A DNA stretch of 64,000 nucleotides from Sarocladium kiliense (GCA_030734395.1 JAUZTG010000034.1:930001-994000), one strand, 5' to 3'; positions 47,360-59,210 are shown, counted from the first letter of the stretch. A program made the numbers and translations. The notes: generated from the letters alone by a model not told the origin.

Positions 47360-49410
47360 ATGGCCGCAGCACCGTCATCGCCAAGAGGGCAGCAGCGTGG
47401 CTTTGGAGACGCTGATGGCGGAGGACATGTCCCTGGTATGGGCCAGTACCGGGTGCAGATGGACATGAATATGGGAGGAATAGACGAGAGCTTCGGACAG
47501 GCAGCTGGAGGAAGAGCGATGCGAGGGATGCCCGTCCAGCATCCACATCAGCCACAATACCATACACCACAACATCAACAGCACGGGCAGTTTGGGATCC
47601 TCGCCCCCACGCCTATACCACAGCTACCTGTCACGCCACATCAGCAGCATCCGCATGGCGTTGCGTTTCCTCATGAAGAGCTTGACACCACCAATGGTAC
47701 GCCGGGTCAGGCTGAAAGCCGCGGCGGCCACGGCGGTGTCCCTGAGGATCGCCTCGTCTTTGACCCTCCAGACCTGCAAACCTGGCGTGAACGCCTCTTC
47801 AACGTTGACGATGTCATCGTCCTCACAAACGAGCAGTACGAAACCTACTGGCCACACGTCGACAATGTCTATTCCCACCGCTCTACTCAGCGGTACAAGC
47901 GCAAGCCATTCATATCTCACTACTGGGATTGCCGGATGAAAGGCCGTCCATCCGGCACGCCCAAGTCTGATGATCCTAACAAGAAGAAGAGAAAGCGTGT
48001 AGCTCGTGAACGAGACTTATGTGATGTCAAGATCAAGGTTACGGAATACTTCCCAGGAGCTCAGATCCCCGCTGATGATGACTCTGCTGGTGCTGCAGCG
48101 GCAGCTGTTCAGGCAGCAGGGTTCGGTGGCGAGAAGTTCTGGACGGTGCAGAGGGTGAATGGGAATGGGGGGAATGGGAAAGGTGATGGGGTTGCGGGAC
48201 CGCACAAGCATACCTTGGAGAGGAGTGATGAGATCAAAAAGAACACGGTGCAGAGGTTGTTGGCGAAGAAGGAAAAGGAGACGAGGAAGCAGCAGGTAAG
48301 TTGGATGGTGTGGCGAAGTGAGATAAAGAGGGGAGCTGACCTTGCTGGTACAGAAACCTGTAAACAAGAAAGCTTCAGGGGCGGCTTTGGCGACGATCAA
48401 GAAGCATGCAAAAGACAGCGATATGAAGCTCTTCGCGGCCTGTTTCTGGTAAGTCGCAACACTTGCTCGTCGATGATAGCCCAGCTGACCCGCCCTTTTC
48501 AGCCCGTTCTCGCAGCGAGTCTGGATCGCGCTCGAGACAAAAGGCCTGCCCTATCAGTACTGCGAGATCGATCCTTACAAGAAGCCCGCACCGACGCAGC
48601 TTCTTGAGGCGAATCCCAAGGGACTGGTCCCCGCGATCAGACATGGGGAATGGGCCATTTCGGAAAGCGCTGTGATTTTGGAATACGTGAGTTATTCAAA
48701 ACCCCTGACCAATCTTTCGCACAACTGCGACTGACATATTTGGGCAGCTTGAGGATGCGAGTAGAGATGTACCCCTGTTGCCCTCGGATCCGAGACTGAA
48801 GGCGTATTGTCGTTTATGGATTGATCATGTGAGTGCGGCGCTTCATACCTTGAAGGTGAAGGGGAACTTGAGTGCTAATCTCAGTACTGGAATACAGATC
48901 AACATGCAAGTTGTACCGGCATTCTACGGTATTCTGAAGAGTCCAGCCGGTGTCGCGATATCCAGCGAGCGACTTGAGCGGCTACAAAGCAGCATTAACA
49001 GCCTGCTTCAAGCGGCAGATGAGCTCGTAAGCCATCCCTGATCATCACTTCCAATCTACTTGGGCCATCAGCCTCGTTCCTCAATACCCTGAACTAAGTC
49101 AACGAAACAGGGACCTTTCTTCCTCGGACCAACACTCTGCCTCGTCGATATCCACTTCGCGCCTTTCGCCATCCGACTCGAGGCTTTGAAACTCTTGGAC
49201 CCAGCCTCATCGTCCTCTTCAGCAGAAGAATCCGCATTAGCGATGGGTACAGGTCTTCACATCCAGCCTGCTCAACGTTTGCGACATTGGCTCGACGCGT
49301 TGACAGCGGACAAAGCCATAGCTAAAACTCTCAGTGGTTCGGAGCTGTACGAAGACACGAGAGGGGTGCTGGCGGAGAATCCGCCCCCGGGAGTGGCGAT
49401 TCTGAAATGA
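47360..49410 (+). CDS. Omega-like glutathione S-transferase with an N-terminal C...C...HxH zinc-finger-like domain
   Basis: Exons are 47360-48295, 48354-48448, 48503-48686, 48748-48828, 48898-49026 and 49111-49410, giving 574 residues; all joins keep the frame. The C-terminal half is a GST: thioredoxin-fold segment KLFAACFCPFSQRVWIALE, with CPF at 344-346 matching the omega-class catalytic Cys, ANPKGLVPAI, then SESAVILEYLEDA, and the helical part WIDHINMQVVPAFYGIL. The N-terminal half is Gln/His/Pro-rich up to about 130. A compact domain then follows with a possible zinc-ligand set Cys191, Cys221, His282 and His284 (HYWDC, RDLCD, PHKHTLERSDEIKKN) and basic KKKRKR. This layout recalls the WRKY-GCM1/FLYWCH/FAR1 fold, an inference. 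The fusion rests on a single 58-nt intron (48296-48353), which is phase 0. Confidence 0.8.
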
Positions 49411-49595
49411 AGGCGGATGGGGAGATGATAATGATATGATTTGAAAGACAATGATCTCATGGTTGGGAGCGAACTCTGATTGGAAGACTAGCGGGCAACG
49501 AATAATTAACCTGGCACGATCACGAGATGAAATGGGATATGAGAAATTACTCTAATTTGCTCTTCTATTCGTCATGATCCTGTACATACCTAACT

Positions 49596-51865
49596 TCATG
49601 CAGTCGGTGACGTATCTCCATCCTGAGTCTGCCTCGCAGTCTCCTTTCTCCTCCTCCTAATCTCCGCCCACTTCTCACTCAAACTAATGATTTCCCCTCC
49701 TTGTCTTGCCCTTACCCTGCCCTCTCCCAGCTCCTCCAAGTCCTTCGTCTCCAGGAATTTCTTTCCTCCCTCCTCCTCAACCCAGCGCTGCGAGTCCGGC
49801 AGATACGCCCATGAGAAGATGGCACCAACTCCTGCGAAGGATCCGAAGATGATGAAGATGGTGCCTTGCCGAGTGTCGCTTGACCATGAGGAGTTTATGC
49901 CGTAAACGACTAGGACGGCGACGAGGCTGCCGAGCTTGCCGAAGGCGGCGGAGATGCCATGGCAGGTACAACGGTAGCAGGTTGGAAAGATTTCGGCAGG
50001 GATCATGAACGTGAGGGTGTTTGCGCCTGTTGACTCTCGTTAGTTGATCCTATTCATGGGGTGCGGGTTTCGTTTGGTGTAGGAGAAGAAGGTATCAGAC
50101 TTACCAAAGTTGAATAAGAAGTGACACAGGGCGACGAACACTACTATGGCTGGGGCAGCCGCCTCGCGATGCACAGAATAGAAGACTCCTCCTGTGACCA
50201 TGAACATCAGGGCCAAGACCAGGAAAGAAGCCGTCAACCAGTGCCGTCTGGGGATTCGGTTGGCACAAATGACGAAACAAGCGCTTCCAGCGATTGATGC
50301 CAACGAAACAGTAAGAAGATACTGCTTCGTCTGCTCAATCAGCACGTCGTAAATGGTATTACACGGATGTGTAGCGTCCGTCTGCCATACCGGCAGTCCA
50401 TCTCTTTGCCACCCAGGCACAGTCGAAGTGCCACCCTCCAGTGATGAGTTCCAGCACTCAAGTCGGTCATCGATAACAGTCGGATCCTTAGTTGCCCACA
50501 TGTCCGATAATGTGAGGCGGTTATCGAGCGAGAGACCATAGAAACTTACATCGAGGAAAAACCATGTGGCTGAAGTTCCGAGCAGATATGACCAGTTTCC
50601 GTCTCGGATGAAGTAGTTGTATAGATCTTCCTTGGAGAACTGCACCGGGCTAGGCCTGGGAGAATCCTCATGATCGTTGCCGTTAGGAACCGAGTTCTCG
50701 TGTGGAAAGCGACTTGAGGGGGCTGGAGCAGGATGGTTGTTAGGCGCCTCGACAACTTGAGGGCTTGCGAACCGAAACCCCGATGTCTGGCCCGATGGCT
50801 GACCATAGACACGCTGAGTATTCTGAATGGCGACATCTGGCTTATTGCGGACCTCAAGACTATACAGTCCGCAGTCGTACAAGAAGAATCGGAAGATGAT
50901 GGCCAACAGAGCCGGCGCCGCGCCCGATCCGATGACGATTCGCCAGATTCCATCAACAGCCTCTTTGCATTTTTCCTCATTCTTCAGGTCGAGTCCGCAT
51001 CGCATTTCCCTGAGGTTCTTCATGTCTTCGAAGCCGAGAAGAACCCAGAGCCCGACCAACTGCGCAAGTGCTTGCCCGATGGGCTGCATCATGAAGACAC
51101 TGGACAGCATCGTGGCTCTCGATTTGGTGCTGGACCATTCGGATGTTATGACTGCGCTGAGGGGATATTCGGCACCAATTCCTTACAACCTGTTAGTAAC
51201 AGCATCTTCAGTAGCTTAGGAAAGGCTTCTGCTGAGTCGTCTCACCTATGCCCATGACAAAGCGCCACCATGTGAAGAGGGCCAGAAAGTTCATGTCATT
51301 GTAACCTCGACTGCTCGTAGCTACACCAATGGTCGATACGATCACAAGGACAAGTTCGATACCATAAAGTCGAGTTCGGCCGAAATAATCCGCTAGGAAG
51401 CCGAAGGAGAGTTGGCCAAGTACAGAGCCGAAGAGTGTGAAGAAGTTGATGAGAAGACCGCGCCATGCTCCACCGTGTGGCCAGTACACGAACCCAATGG
51501 ACGCGAGAATGACATTCGTCGAGAACAGGTTATATCTGTACGACGCAGGCCGCAAATAAGCATGAGACATTGAGGCGTGCGCGATCGGAGGCCAATCGGG
51601 TGGGGAGGTACAGAACTCACGAGTCTGTGAGAAAGCCAGAGGCGGCTACACCCCAAATACGGAGGTTCCATGAGTTGAGATCGAGCTCGTAGCGCAATTG
51701 ATTACGATCCTGCGCGAGAACTGACTGTTAGATACAAGACAGCGCGAGGCAGTAGAGTTGACGGACTTGAGCGTCTTCGGCCGAGAGCGCAGAGCTGTCG
51801 GACCCCAGGAAACCGCGATTCCTGCGCCGACTGGTTGAGACCCCGACGGGTCTGTTTCGAGGCAT
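49596..51865 (-). CDS. MFS permease of the PHO84-type phosphate/glycerophosphoinositol transporter family
   Basis: Proton symporter family of the plasma membrane. Exons are 51865-51767, 51709-51621, 51535-51246, 51181-50105 and 50026-49596, giving 661 residues. Family marks include GFLTDSYNLFSTNVI in helix 1, FGFLADYFGRTRLYG after helix 2, WWRFVMGIGIGAEYPLSAVI, and helix 11 ANTLTFMIPAEIFPTCYR. It is longer than yeast Pho84 (587). The central cytoplasmic loop (about 262-352) is Pro/Ser/Asn-rich. An outer loop of about 60 residues (about 380-443) carries Cys402 and Cys433, with another pair at 221 and 231. The first intron (51766-51710) needs a weak GTCCGT donor, but it has a TCTAAC branch-like box, the right length (57 nt) and gives a sensible join (EDAQ|DRNQ). 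The substrate is not certain. Confidence 0.88.
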
Positions 51866-53928
51866 CAGACCGGTGGAAAGATCGCGTTTTTAAGTGTGTG
51901 TATTCCTTCAGGACGATCGAATCAGAGTAGCGCGCTCGGGAATGATGTGAGGAAGGCGACAAAGTCGGAGGAGTTCAAAGTTGTGAAGAATTTCACAGGA
52001 GCTGAAAACTGATCGGGCAACTAGCCATATATTTTCGCTGAGATGGTTATCGAGGAAGATTGAACAGGGGCGCCGATAAAGTCGCGCCCAGACAGACAAG
52101 AGAGATCATGGCCAAGAAATGGAGGAAGATGCTCTAGAAGCTTGGGACTGTCAGGTGTTGTTGGAAGGGGAACGAATGGTGACGAAAGGTCGGAGGAAGA
52201 TCATATTAGTGCTGCAGGTCGGCGGTGGTCGGCTCCATGGTGAAAAGCCAAGACAAAGCCACAACGGGGCAGCGCGAAAGGAGGATGGAAAGATTGCTGA
52301 GAGGTGTGTGATCACCAGCTGGTGCTTAAGGTGGTGACCGAGCAGATGGGAAGCGAGGAGGTGCAATGGGGGAGAGCTATCAAGGGACAGTGCATGGCGC
52401 ACCGTATACCTAGGGCTGCCTGACATTTGGGATATTGCTTGCTGGGTATGACTCTGGATAGGGCACTGCGGCTGAGGGAACGCGTGCGCATGGTAGTGAA
52501 GACAAAGCTAAAATGGCATCATTCACGGACTCGTCGGATCTCATAGAGCACATAGCCGAGCCATCAATGCGAGGCATAGGTCCTCAACAACGTCTGAATC
52601 TACAGAAAAAACATCTACACTGGAGCCGCATACGACCCTTCCTGCATGGTCGGGATCGACAAAACCCCAGGCTGATAAGCGTCACGACCCCGAGCCGCTG
52701 AGGCAGGGTCGTGGCTAGTAAAGCATGATCCTCGTTCGGTGCCAAGTGCTACACCGACGACTGAGAAGGGCAAGTTTGGGGTGTCTTGGGGAGGCGGTGG
52801 CACAGTGTGAAGTATGGCGGTACCGCGCCTAACAGCCACGGGCAATAGTGGGGCACCAGGCGGGAGGGCCTGGGCTTGGGAGGAAGGAACGATGAAAAAA
52901 GAGTGGGGGTCCGGCCTCCGATTCCAGCATCCCGGGACCGATTGTGTTACCTAAGCAAAGACATGGTTCTCATGTACCACGCTGTGTCCTCCAGTTGATT
53001 TAAGGCGGTAAATGCAGATGCCTTCAACAGGTCGTGGGTCGAGGCGATGCTACATCCAAATCGCAAATCCCAGAGCATCCCAGAGCCAGCTTCCGTCCAT
53101 CAGGACCGTGCTCCCCCCATCTCGGGCCCTGGCAAGCCACTACGATGCGTGCGCTTTTCTCCAACTTGCCCCCACTTTCAACCACCCCAGCAGCCCATCA
53201 TGGCGCCGCGTTCGCCCCCGTGCACCGCGCTCCGGTTCTTAGTGGCGCGCACGTTGGACCCTGGCAGCTTGGCTCTTCAATGGTTGTATATTGGTCAATC
53301 GTGGCTCATAAGTTTGCGGGAGACTTTCACTGCCATACTCCGTACATGCAAGCATTCCAGACCCTTGGGGCACCACCTCAGCGTCATCACCACCACCAAA
53401 AAACGGCAATGCGTGGTGGCTTGTCCACTGTGCCAGCCCTTAGACGTGCTACTTGCTATAGCTCATGATCTGGAGGCTCTATTCTATCCCACCAACAAGC
53501 TCCGGGGTTCGGGCCACACGCTTCAACGAGCTCCCGCGACTGCTCCAACGTGTTCCTTGCTGCCCCCCTCCTTACCTCCCCCACCAAATCTTTTTGTCGC
53601 CTACCATCTCGCACTCGTAGGAGCAAATCGTCACCACCATCTCTTGTCGCCCAGTCTACATATCTTGCCTTGCACATTGCCCAGCCCCGTTGGATCATGG
53701 CGGCCCGCTCGTCTGCCTTACGATTGCCTACCCATCACCGTCCTGACCCGTGTCATCAAGCTTCAACGCCTCCTACCTCACGCTGTTCCGCGGCGATAGC
53801 TTGGTCATGACATCGCGGGGTATTCGCATAGGGCTCCTTGTTTGCCCCTTCTATCACGATAGCTGCTCTTCTTCCCCGAGCTTCTTGTAGCTATCTTAGA
53901 CATACGATTGCTTCACTTGAGTGCTAGT
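51866..53928. other. 2.1-kb intergenic region between two divergent genes
   Basis: Holds the promoters of the MFS permease and of the downstream unrecognised gene. The 53047-53799 plus ORF (250 codons) is open because of local C-richness and has no family resemblance or domain. No repeat is noted. Confidence 0.55.
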
Positions 53929-55384
53929 ATGGCGCCATCCGAGTCATCGGGTTCCTCCTTCGCTTCATCATCACTAGGTAGGCCGCCAACCTACACTCGC
54001 TCGCTGGCCAGCCCCAATGACTCGACTTGGACACCTACAAGTGGCGTATCAACACTCTCGACCTCATCCACCAGCGGCTCGTACGGCCAGCAGTCGATCC
54101 GACCCCTTGACCTGGGGCCCCCCGGATACCAAGCTACAATGTATCCCGCGCCAACCCTTCACTCAGCCCACCTCCTCCTTCTTGGCCGATGGCTGACTAG
54201 CCGCCGTCTTTTTCTTCTAGAGTTCTATTCCAGGATACCACTCACGAACGAACCGTCTATCTTGGCCCATGGGAGGTCGTTGGTTCGGAGCAGCGCCGGG
54301 TTCTGTGGCAATGCAGCTACCAGAACGAGCTGCTTGAGCATTACTGTACGTATTACAATGCCAGTCTGCAGGTCTTCGATAGATGGACATGCCACAAGAG
54401 TGCTAAGTTTGTAATGTGGTTCAGTACCATCTGATATCCCCTCTGAGATCCATCCGCACACGCTGCACTCACGGCATCGACAATACTACGACCCGTCAGA
54501 TATGGAACGATACCTGACCTTTACCGAGCCACACCGAATACGCTACACGACAGATGAGGGTGTTTGCATCCACGATCAGTACATCCAAGTTCGATACGAA
54601 TTCACCACCGTGGAAGGATCCGTCCAATTCCAGGGCGATCTTCGCCGACGAGATCTCATCGACTTCTTCGACGTCGACGTCGTATGGACCAACGTCCACG
54701 GCCGCACTGATAGCTTCGGCAAAGTCAAGGGCATAGGCGCGATCCAGAGGCTCAAAATGTGGCGGGACAGGTATACCACCTTCCACTCTCTCAGCGTTTG
54801 GGCCAATAAAACGGACGGCTCATACAAGGAGTATGACGTGCACCTCTTCGAGGGAGAGGTGCGCAGTCGAGACGACCGTGAGAAGCAAGTCAAGCTGTCA
54901 GTTATTGGACGGCGGGGATCAAGCAACTCTGAAGAAAGCTCTCATCGTCGACGGTCCTTCGCGTCTCGGATGAGACCAAGAACGTCGCGGCAAGGGAGTC
55001 AAAGCAGCCAGGCATCGCAAGAGGGTAGCCCTGGGCCATCACACCCAGCGATTGACATTCGGCACTTTTCCATACAGTTCACAAGCCGACGAGGTATGAT
55101 TACTTCCCAGCACAAGGCTCTGTAAGCCGTGCTTCTGGTTAGCTGGTGACTGACAGCATCCCTCGTGCACAGACTACCGCAAGTTCTTTGAGCGATGGGC
55201 CCTTGCCTACAACTCCGACCGCGAGTTCCAAGGCGTCCCATTTCCTCCTCATCACTTTGAGCTTCCATCACCCCAGATGATGCCTGGTCAGGGATCTTCT
55301 GAGCTTTCCTCCCCAGAATGGACGCGAGTGTTGGAGCCAGTGCATGAGCCCCGGGATCGGAGCGAATCAGACGACGGCCCATGA
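53929..55384 (+). CDS. Unrecognised conserved-looking fungal protein
   Basis: No known family recognised. Exons are 53929-54080, 54221-54345, 54425-55093 and 55173-55384, giving 385 residues. The N-terminal about 50 residues are Ser/Thr-rich. A central region has RRVLWQCSYQNELLEHY, then RYEFTTVEGSVQFQGDLRRR and DFFDVDVVWTNVHGRTDSFG, which looks like beta-rich folded protein. A Ser-rich stretch (HRRRSFASRMRPRTSRQG) is likely disordered. The C-terminal piece RDYRKFFERWALAYNSDRE resembles a short helical module. The first intron (54081-54220, 140 nt) has a GTACGG donor and is the least certain join, because other donors nearby would break the frame. Good protein-like composition and frame-keeping joins support a real gene. 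Confidence 0.7.
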
Positions 55385-55873
55385 CACACTGCACCAGACA
55401 CTGAGATGATCCCCAACGAATGATGTTCTTATCGAAAGTACAGTTGCAGGGATACAACAAGCAAGCAAGGCAACCAGCCGGTGTGGCTTTCGCTGCCAAC
55501 CATACCACCCACGGGCGACCAAGGAGGGGCTCACATGGATGGATGGTGGAGGGGTGGCTGCTGTCAGTCACCTCACCTTGTGCTCATGGTGGGCGGGAAC
55601 CCCCCCACCTTGGGCCGCCGCTCTCCCGCCGCCCGTAGCATCCGGCGCCGAGGGGCCTGGTCTGGACTCTGTCGTCATTGACCGGCCGCCGTTTTCAACG
55701 TATGATGTCGGCGTCAAGCGGAACGTTCATTCCAGCTCAAAGCCAGTTCGCCCTCGATACTTCGCACTACCCCTCGCTTCATCGCGCAAGACAGGGAAGT
55801 CAACCTCTTGTCACTTGACTCAAGCTCCGCCCGTCTCATCGCATCACACTGTGAGAGTCAGCCCCCGCCCGCC
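55385..55873. other. Intergenic region upstream of acetate kinase
   Basis: 489 bp with the promoter of the acetate kinase gene. A GC-rich CCGCCG-type patch occurs at 55610-55660 and C-rich leader sequence just before the start. No gene is seen. Confidence 0.6.
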
Positions 55874-57196
55874 ATGAAGATCCTTCTCGCTATCAATGCA
55901 GGCTCAAGCTCTGTCAAGATCTCCGTCTATTCAGCCACCCAAGGCGAATCCCCAAAACAATTTGCCGATCTGCAAGTCAGCGGTCTCACCTCTCCTCCCG
56001 CCCAGCTGAAATATTCCCGCCATGGAACGGTCATCAAGGAGAAGCACACCGTCCAGGCCGACTCTCAAGACGCAGCTTTCAAACTTCTCCTCGATACCCT
56101 CATCTCAGACAAAGATCTTACCGAGATTTCGTCTAGCGATGACATCTCCCTAACGGCTCATCGTATCGTCCATGGAGGAGACTATGACGATGTCCAGACT
56201 ATCACGCAAGAGACTTACCACCACCTCGAGGAACTCAGCGACCTCGCACCTTTACACAACGGTCCAGCTCTGACCATTGTTGAATCCTGCGTCAAGCAGC
56301 TCCCCAACGCCACAAACGTCGCCTGCTTCGATTCGCAGTTTCACGCCTCAATTCCAGCCCATATCTCCACGTACCCGATCAATCAGGACGTAGCGAAAAA
56401 TAATCACCTTCGCAAGTATGGCTTTCACGGAGTGAGCTATGCGTTTGTGACACGGTCGGTGGCGAGGTTCTTGGGGAAAAGGGAGGACGAGACGAACTTA
56501 ATCGCGTTGCACTTGGGAAGTGGCGCGAGTGCCTGTGCAATCAAAGGTGGCAAGAGTTGGAATACGAGTATGGGCTTGACCCCTGTGTCGGGTTTACCTG
56601 GAGCTACCCGCAGTGGTAATGTCGATCCAAGGTACGTCTTCCTGATTTAGAAGCGATGGCTAATGATGTCAAGACTAACCTTCACGAACAGCCTCGTCTT
56701 CCACTACGCCAGCGATGTCGGCAAACTCTCCCCCTCTTCCACCTCCAACCTCCACATCTCCAAAGCCGAGGAAATCCTCAACAAACAATCCGGCTGGCTC
56801 TCGCTGACCGGCACAACCGACTTCTCCAAAATCTCCTCTTCCTCTCCAGACACTCCCTCCTCCCACCGCCTCGCCTTCGATCTGTTCATCGACCGTATCG
56901 TGGGCTTCGTCGGCTCCTACTACGTCAGTCTAGAAGGCAAAGTCGACGCTCTCGTCTTCGCCGGTGGTATCGGCGAGGGAAGTGAGAGGTTGAGAAAGGA
57001 GGTCGTGAAGAAGGTCGCGTGTTTGGGCTTTGAGATCGAGCAGGAGAGGAATGAGGGTTTTGCGAAGAGGGATAAAGAGGAAGTGGTGGTGGACATTGGG
57101 GATAGGAGGGGAAGGCATGGGGTTTTGGTTTGTAGGACGGATGAGCAGTTTGAGATGGCGAGGATGTGTGCTGCGAAGGAGGAGCTTTGGGGATGA
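55874..57196 (+). CDS. ackA: Acetate kinase
   Basis: Interconverts acetyl phosphate plus ADP and acetate plus ATP. In fungi it is usually coupled to phosphoketolase rather than to phosphotransacetylase. Exons are 55874-56631 and 56692-57196, giving 420 residues, normal for the family. Motifs are LAINAGSSSVKI at the start, AHRIVHGGDY, then ACFDSQFHAS with the expected catalytic Asp, KYGFHGVSY, then LHLGSGASACAI and GLPGATRSGNVDP. The C-terminal VFAGGIGEGSERLR closes the ASKHA fold. It lacks a targeting sequence, so is probably cytosolic. The start at 55874 is the first ATG giving the conserved N-terminus. The G6PD gene is far away, so no local cluster links the two. Confidence 0.95.
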
Positions 57197-58322
57197 GATG
57201 GCGGTGAGGACAGTGGATGAACCTTAAATCATCCCGCATTATACAACTACATTGGGTCACATTCTGATTAAGTCCGGCACAGGATAATGACATTATTCGG
57301 AAACGCAGCTATGGATAAACTAAGGCACGTTCGTGAAGTGCACAATAAGGTGCTCTTGAGTTTAGTCCAGTTCTTGGAAACTCGTACGATGTGGCTTACG
57401 CTTATGTGTGGTTGAGCCTCACACCGGGTGACATCACAATTGCAGGCAGACGCGAGTTGAAAAGTATTGTGGTATCAATTGAATCAATGTTTGCGCACCA
57501 CGCGCAAAGTCCCACTCCCACCATGCTCTTTATTCTCACCCAGAGAAAGAAGAGCGACATATACTCCAGGACCTCAGGCGACGTCTTCACCATAATATGC
57601 ATCATCATCGACAAAGAAGGGTGGTTCACCGCGCGATCGCGTACCGGTCAACACCGCTCCAGTCGGTCCTTCAATAAAACAACAAGGTGAGACAGAATTG
57701 ACTGTGTTCAATCCCGGTCCACCCGACGCCGATCCTGATTTTACCACCCAGTGTCGTTTCGATAGAAAAAAGTCGTCCGTGCTCCCAATATGGACGCTTA
57801 TTTTCCTCCGTTGCGCCGAATTGACTCTCTACCAAGTTTCAATCCGAGGGGGACCCGTAGAAATAAAAATGGCGATGAAATCCGCATCGAAATGTGGATG
57901 CGGAACCCGAAGACCATGAAAGACAAAAACCTTCCCGAGGTGCCGAATCGTATGCATGGCTGGCCTCATTTATCCCCGTATGCGCCTGTTGATGATGTGG
58001 GCAGATTGCTTCATTGCCCGTATTGTTTCTGAAAAGAGAAAATTTGGAAATTCGGAGGCCCAGAAGGCGCGATCCCAAACAAGTAATGCGACAGCAGAAA
58101 TCCCGATGCAGAAAAACGCCCGAGTTGGTATCCAAACGTAAAAACATGTACCGGCGCCCCGACAAGGGATGCCGATACGGGAATCGTGAGCTGAGCTGAA
58201 AGACACAGCAGCGGGGAAGCGAGCGTTGGAGTCTGGCGTGATTAGGATTACGTAGTCCAGGGACCACCGGCGATCAAGGGTCGGTCGGGGTGGCCGATGG
58301 GCGAGGGAAGGGTTCCATCACT
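57197..58322. other. Convergent 3' region between acetate kinase and C2H2 gene
   Basis: About 1.1 kb with two convergent 3' ends and more sequence than needed for UTRs. ORFs of 60-142 codons on both strands have no family resemblance. No repeat is noted. Confidence 0.55.
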
Positions 58323-59210
58323 TTACCGACCGCCCTCCTGACAGGCGACCGCCATTGCCAGTGCGTCGAGACCGCTGCTTGGCGTCCGGGCAGCGACGGG
58401 GCGGTTGAGGAGGGGAAGATTCATGGCGCGCAGATCCCAGGCGCCAGTGGTGCCGTTGGGAGAGGCAAGCGGTGGCGTTGGGAGAGGATACTGCTCTGTC
58501 GTCTCCCATTGTGTCGAGTCACGGGCGACGGTGCGGCTGCGCCCAGTGCTAGAATTGCGACGGGCTTCAGCAAGGGCTGCGGCCTTGTGCGCGCGTTGGC
58601 TAGACGAGCGGCTCTTGTCCTTGTAATGAGTCTCCAGGTGCTGCTTCATGTTGTCGGCGCGCGTGAACTTCTTCTGACAACCAGGGAACGTGCACTGCAC
58701 AGCCTTCTCGGCGGTGTGGATCTTGGAGTGCCTGGAAGCGTGACCAGAGGTAGTAAAGGTCTTCTCGCAGCCGTGAGTCTCGCGGTAACGGCAAGGGTAG
58801 CGCTTGCCAGGGCGCTCAGGAAGAGGAGAGGTAACGGAGCTGTCGTCCTCGTAGGAGTTGGATCGACTGCTGTCGGCGTAAGCCGGGCGCTTCAGAGGCT
58901 GGCTGTCATGTCCGTATTCGCCGCCAAGACTGTAGAGAGATGCGCGGGGGTAGGAGAAGTCCAGAGAAGGTGTCAGCGGTGAGATGGCATCGTTACTCAT
59001 GTGCGAATCGTAGGAGTCAGAGCGCATAAGCTCGGGAGTGTTGGGTGATGATGAGCTGCTCCTCGAGGCAGGGTAGGGTTGTGAGAGAACGTGGCTGGCA
59101 GCAGAGAAGCTCATGGGACGGGCGTATGAGCCTGGACGAGAGGGTCTTGTGGAAGTGCTGTCATCGTTGAGAAGAGAGACCTTGCGGCCGGTAGCGTCAC
59201 GGGCGTGCAT
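58323..59210 (-). CDS. C2H2 zinc-finger protein with two adjacent fingers
   Basis: Likely nuclear DNA-binding regulator of 295 residues in a single exon. The N-terminal 130 residues are Ser/Pro-rich (for example SRSSSSSPNTPELMRSDSYD) and probably disordered. Two C2H2 fingers follow at about 140-165 and 173-195. The first has C-x7-C spacing (CRYRETHGCEKTFTTSGH), longer than the usual 2-5; the second is C-x4-C-x12-H-x3-H (CTFPGCQKKFTRADNMKQH). The FTTSGHASRHSKIH part recalls the Nrg1/Mig-type repressor fingers, but I cannot assign an orthologue. The start at 59210 (MHARDATGRK) is chosen because the longer frame to 59405 has non-conserved-looking residues and a leader-like composition. It is convergent with acetate kinase. 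Confidence 0.82.
   Translation of the reverse strand: MHARDATGRKVSLLNDDSTSTRPSRPGSYARPMSFSAASHVLSQPYPASRSSSSSPNTPELMRSDSYDSHMSNDAISPLTPSLDFSYPRASLYSLGGEYGHDSQPLKRPAYADSSRSNSYEDDSSVTSPLPERPGKRYPCRYRETHGCEKTFTTSGHASRHSKIHTAEKAVQCTFPGCQKKFTRADNMKQHLETHYKDKSRSSSQRAHKAAALAEARRNSSTGRSRTVARDSTQWETTEQYPLPTPPLASPNGTTGAWDLRAMNLPLLNRPVAARTPSSGLDALAMAVACQEGGR

Noticed and set aside
50733..51257. 174-codon plus-strand ORF
   Set aside because: Antisense to the MFS permease and without a domain.
53047..53799. 250-codon plus-strand ORF upstream of the unrecognised gene
   Set aside because: It is C-rich low-complexity translation without domain or splice partners; probably promoter sequence.
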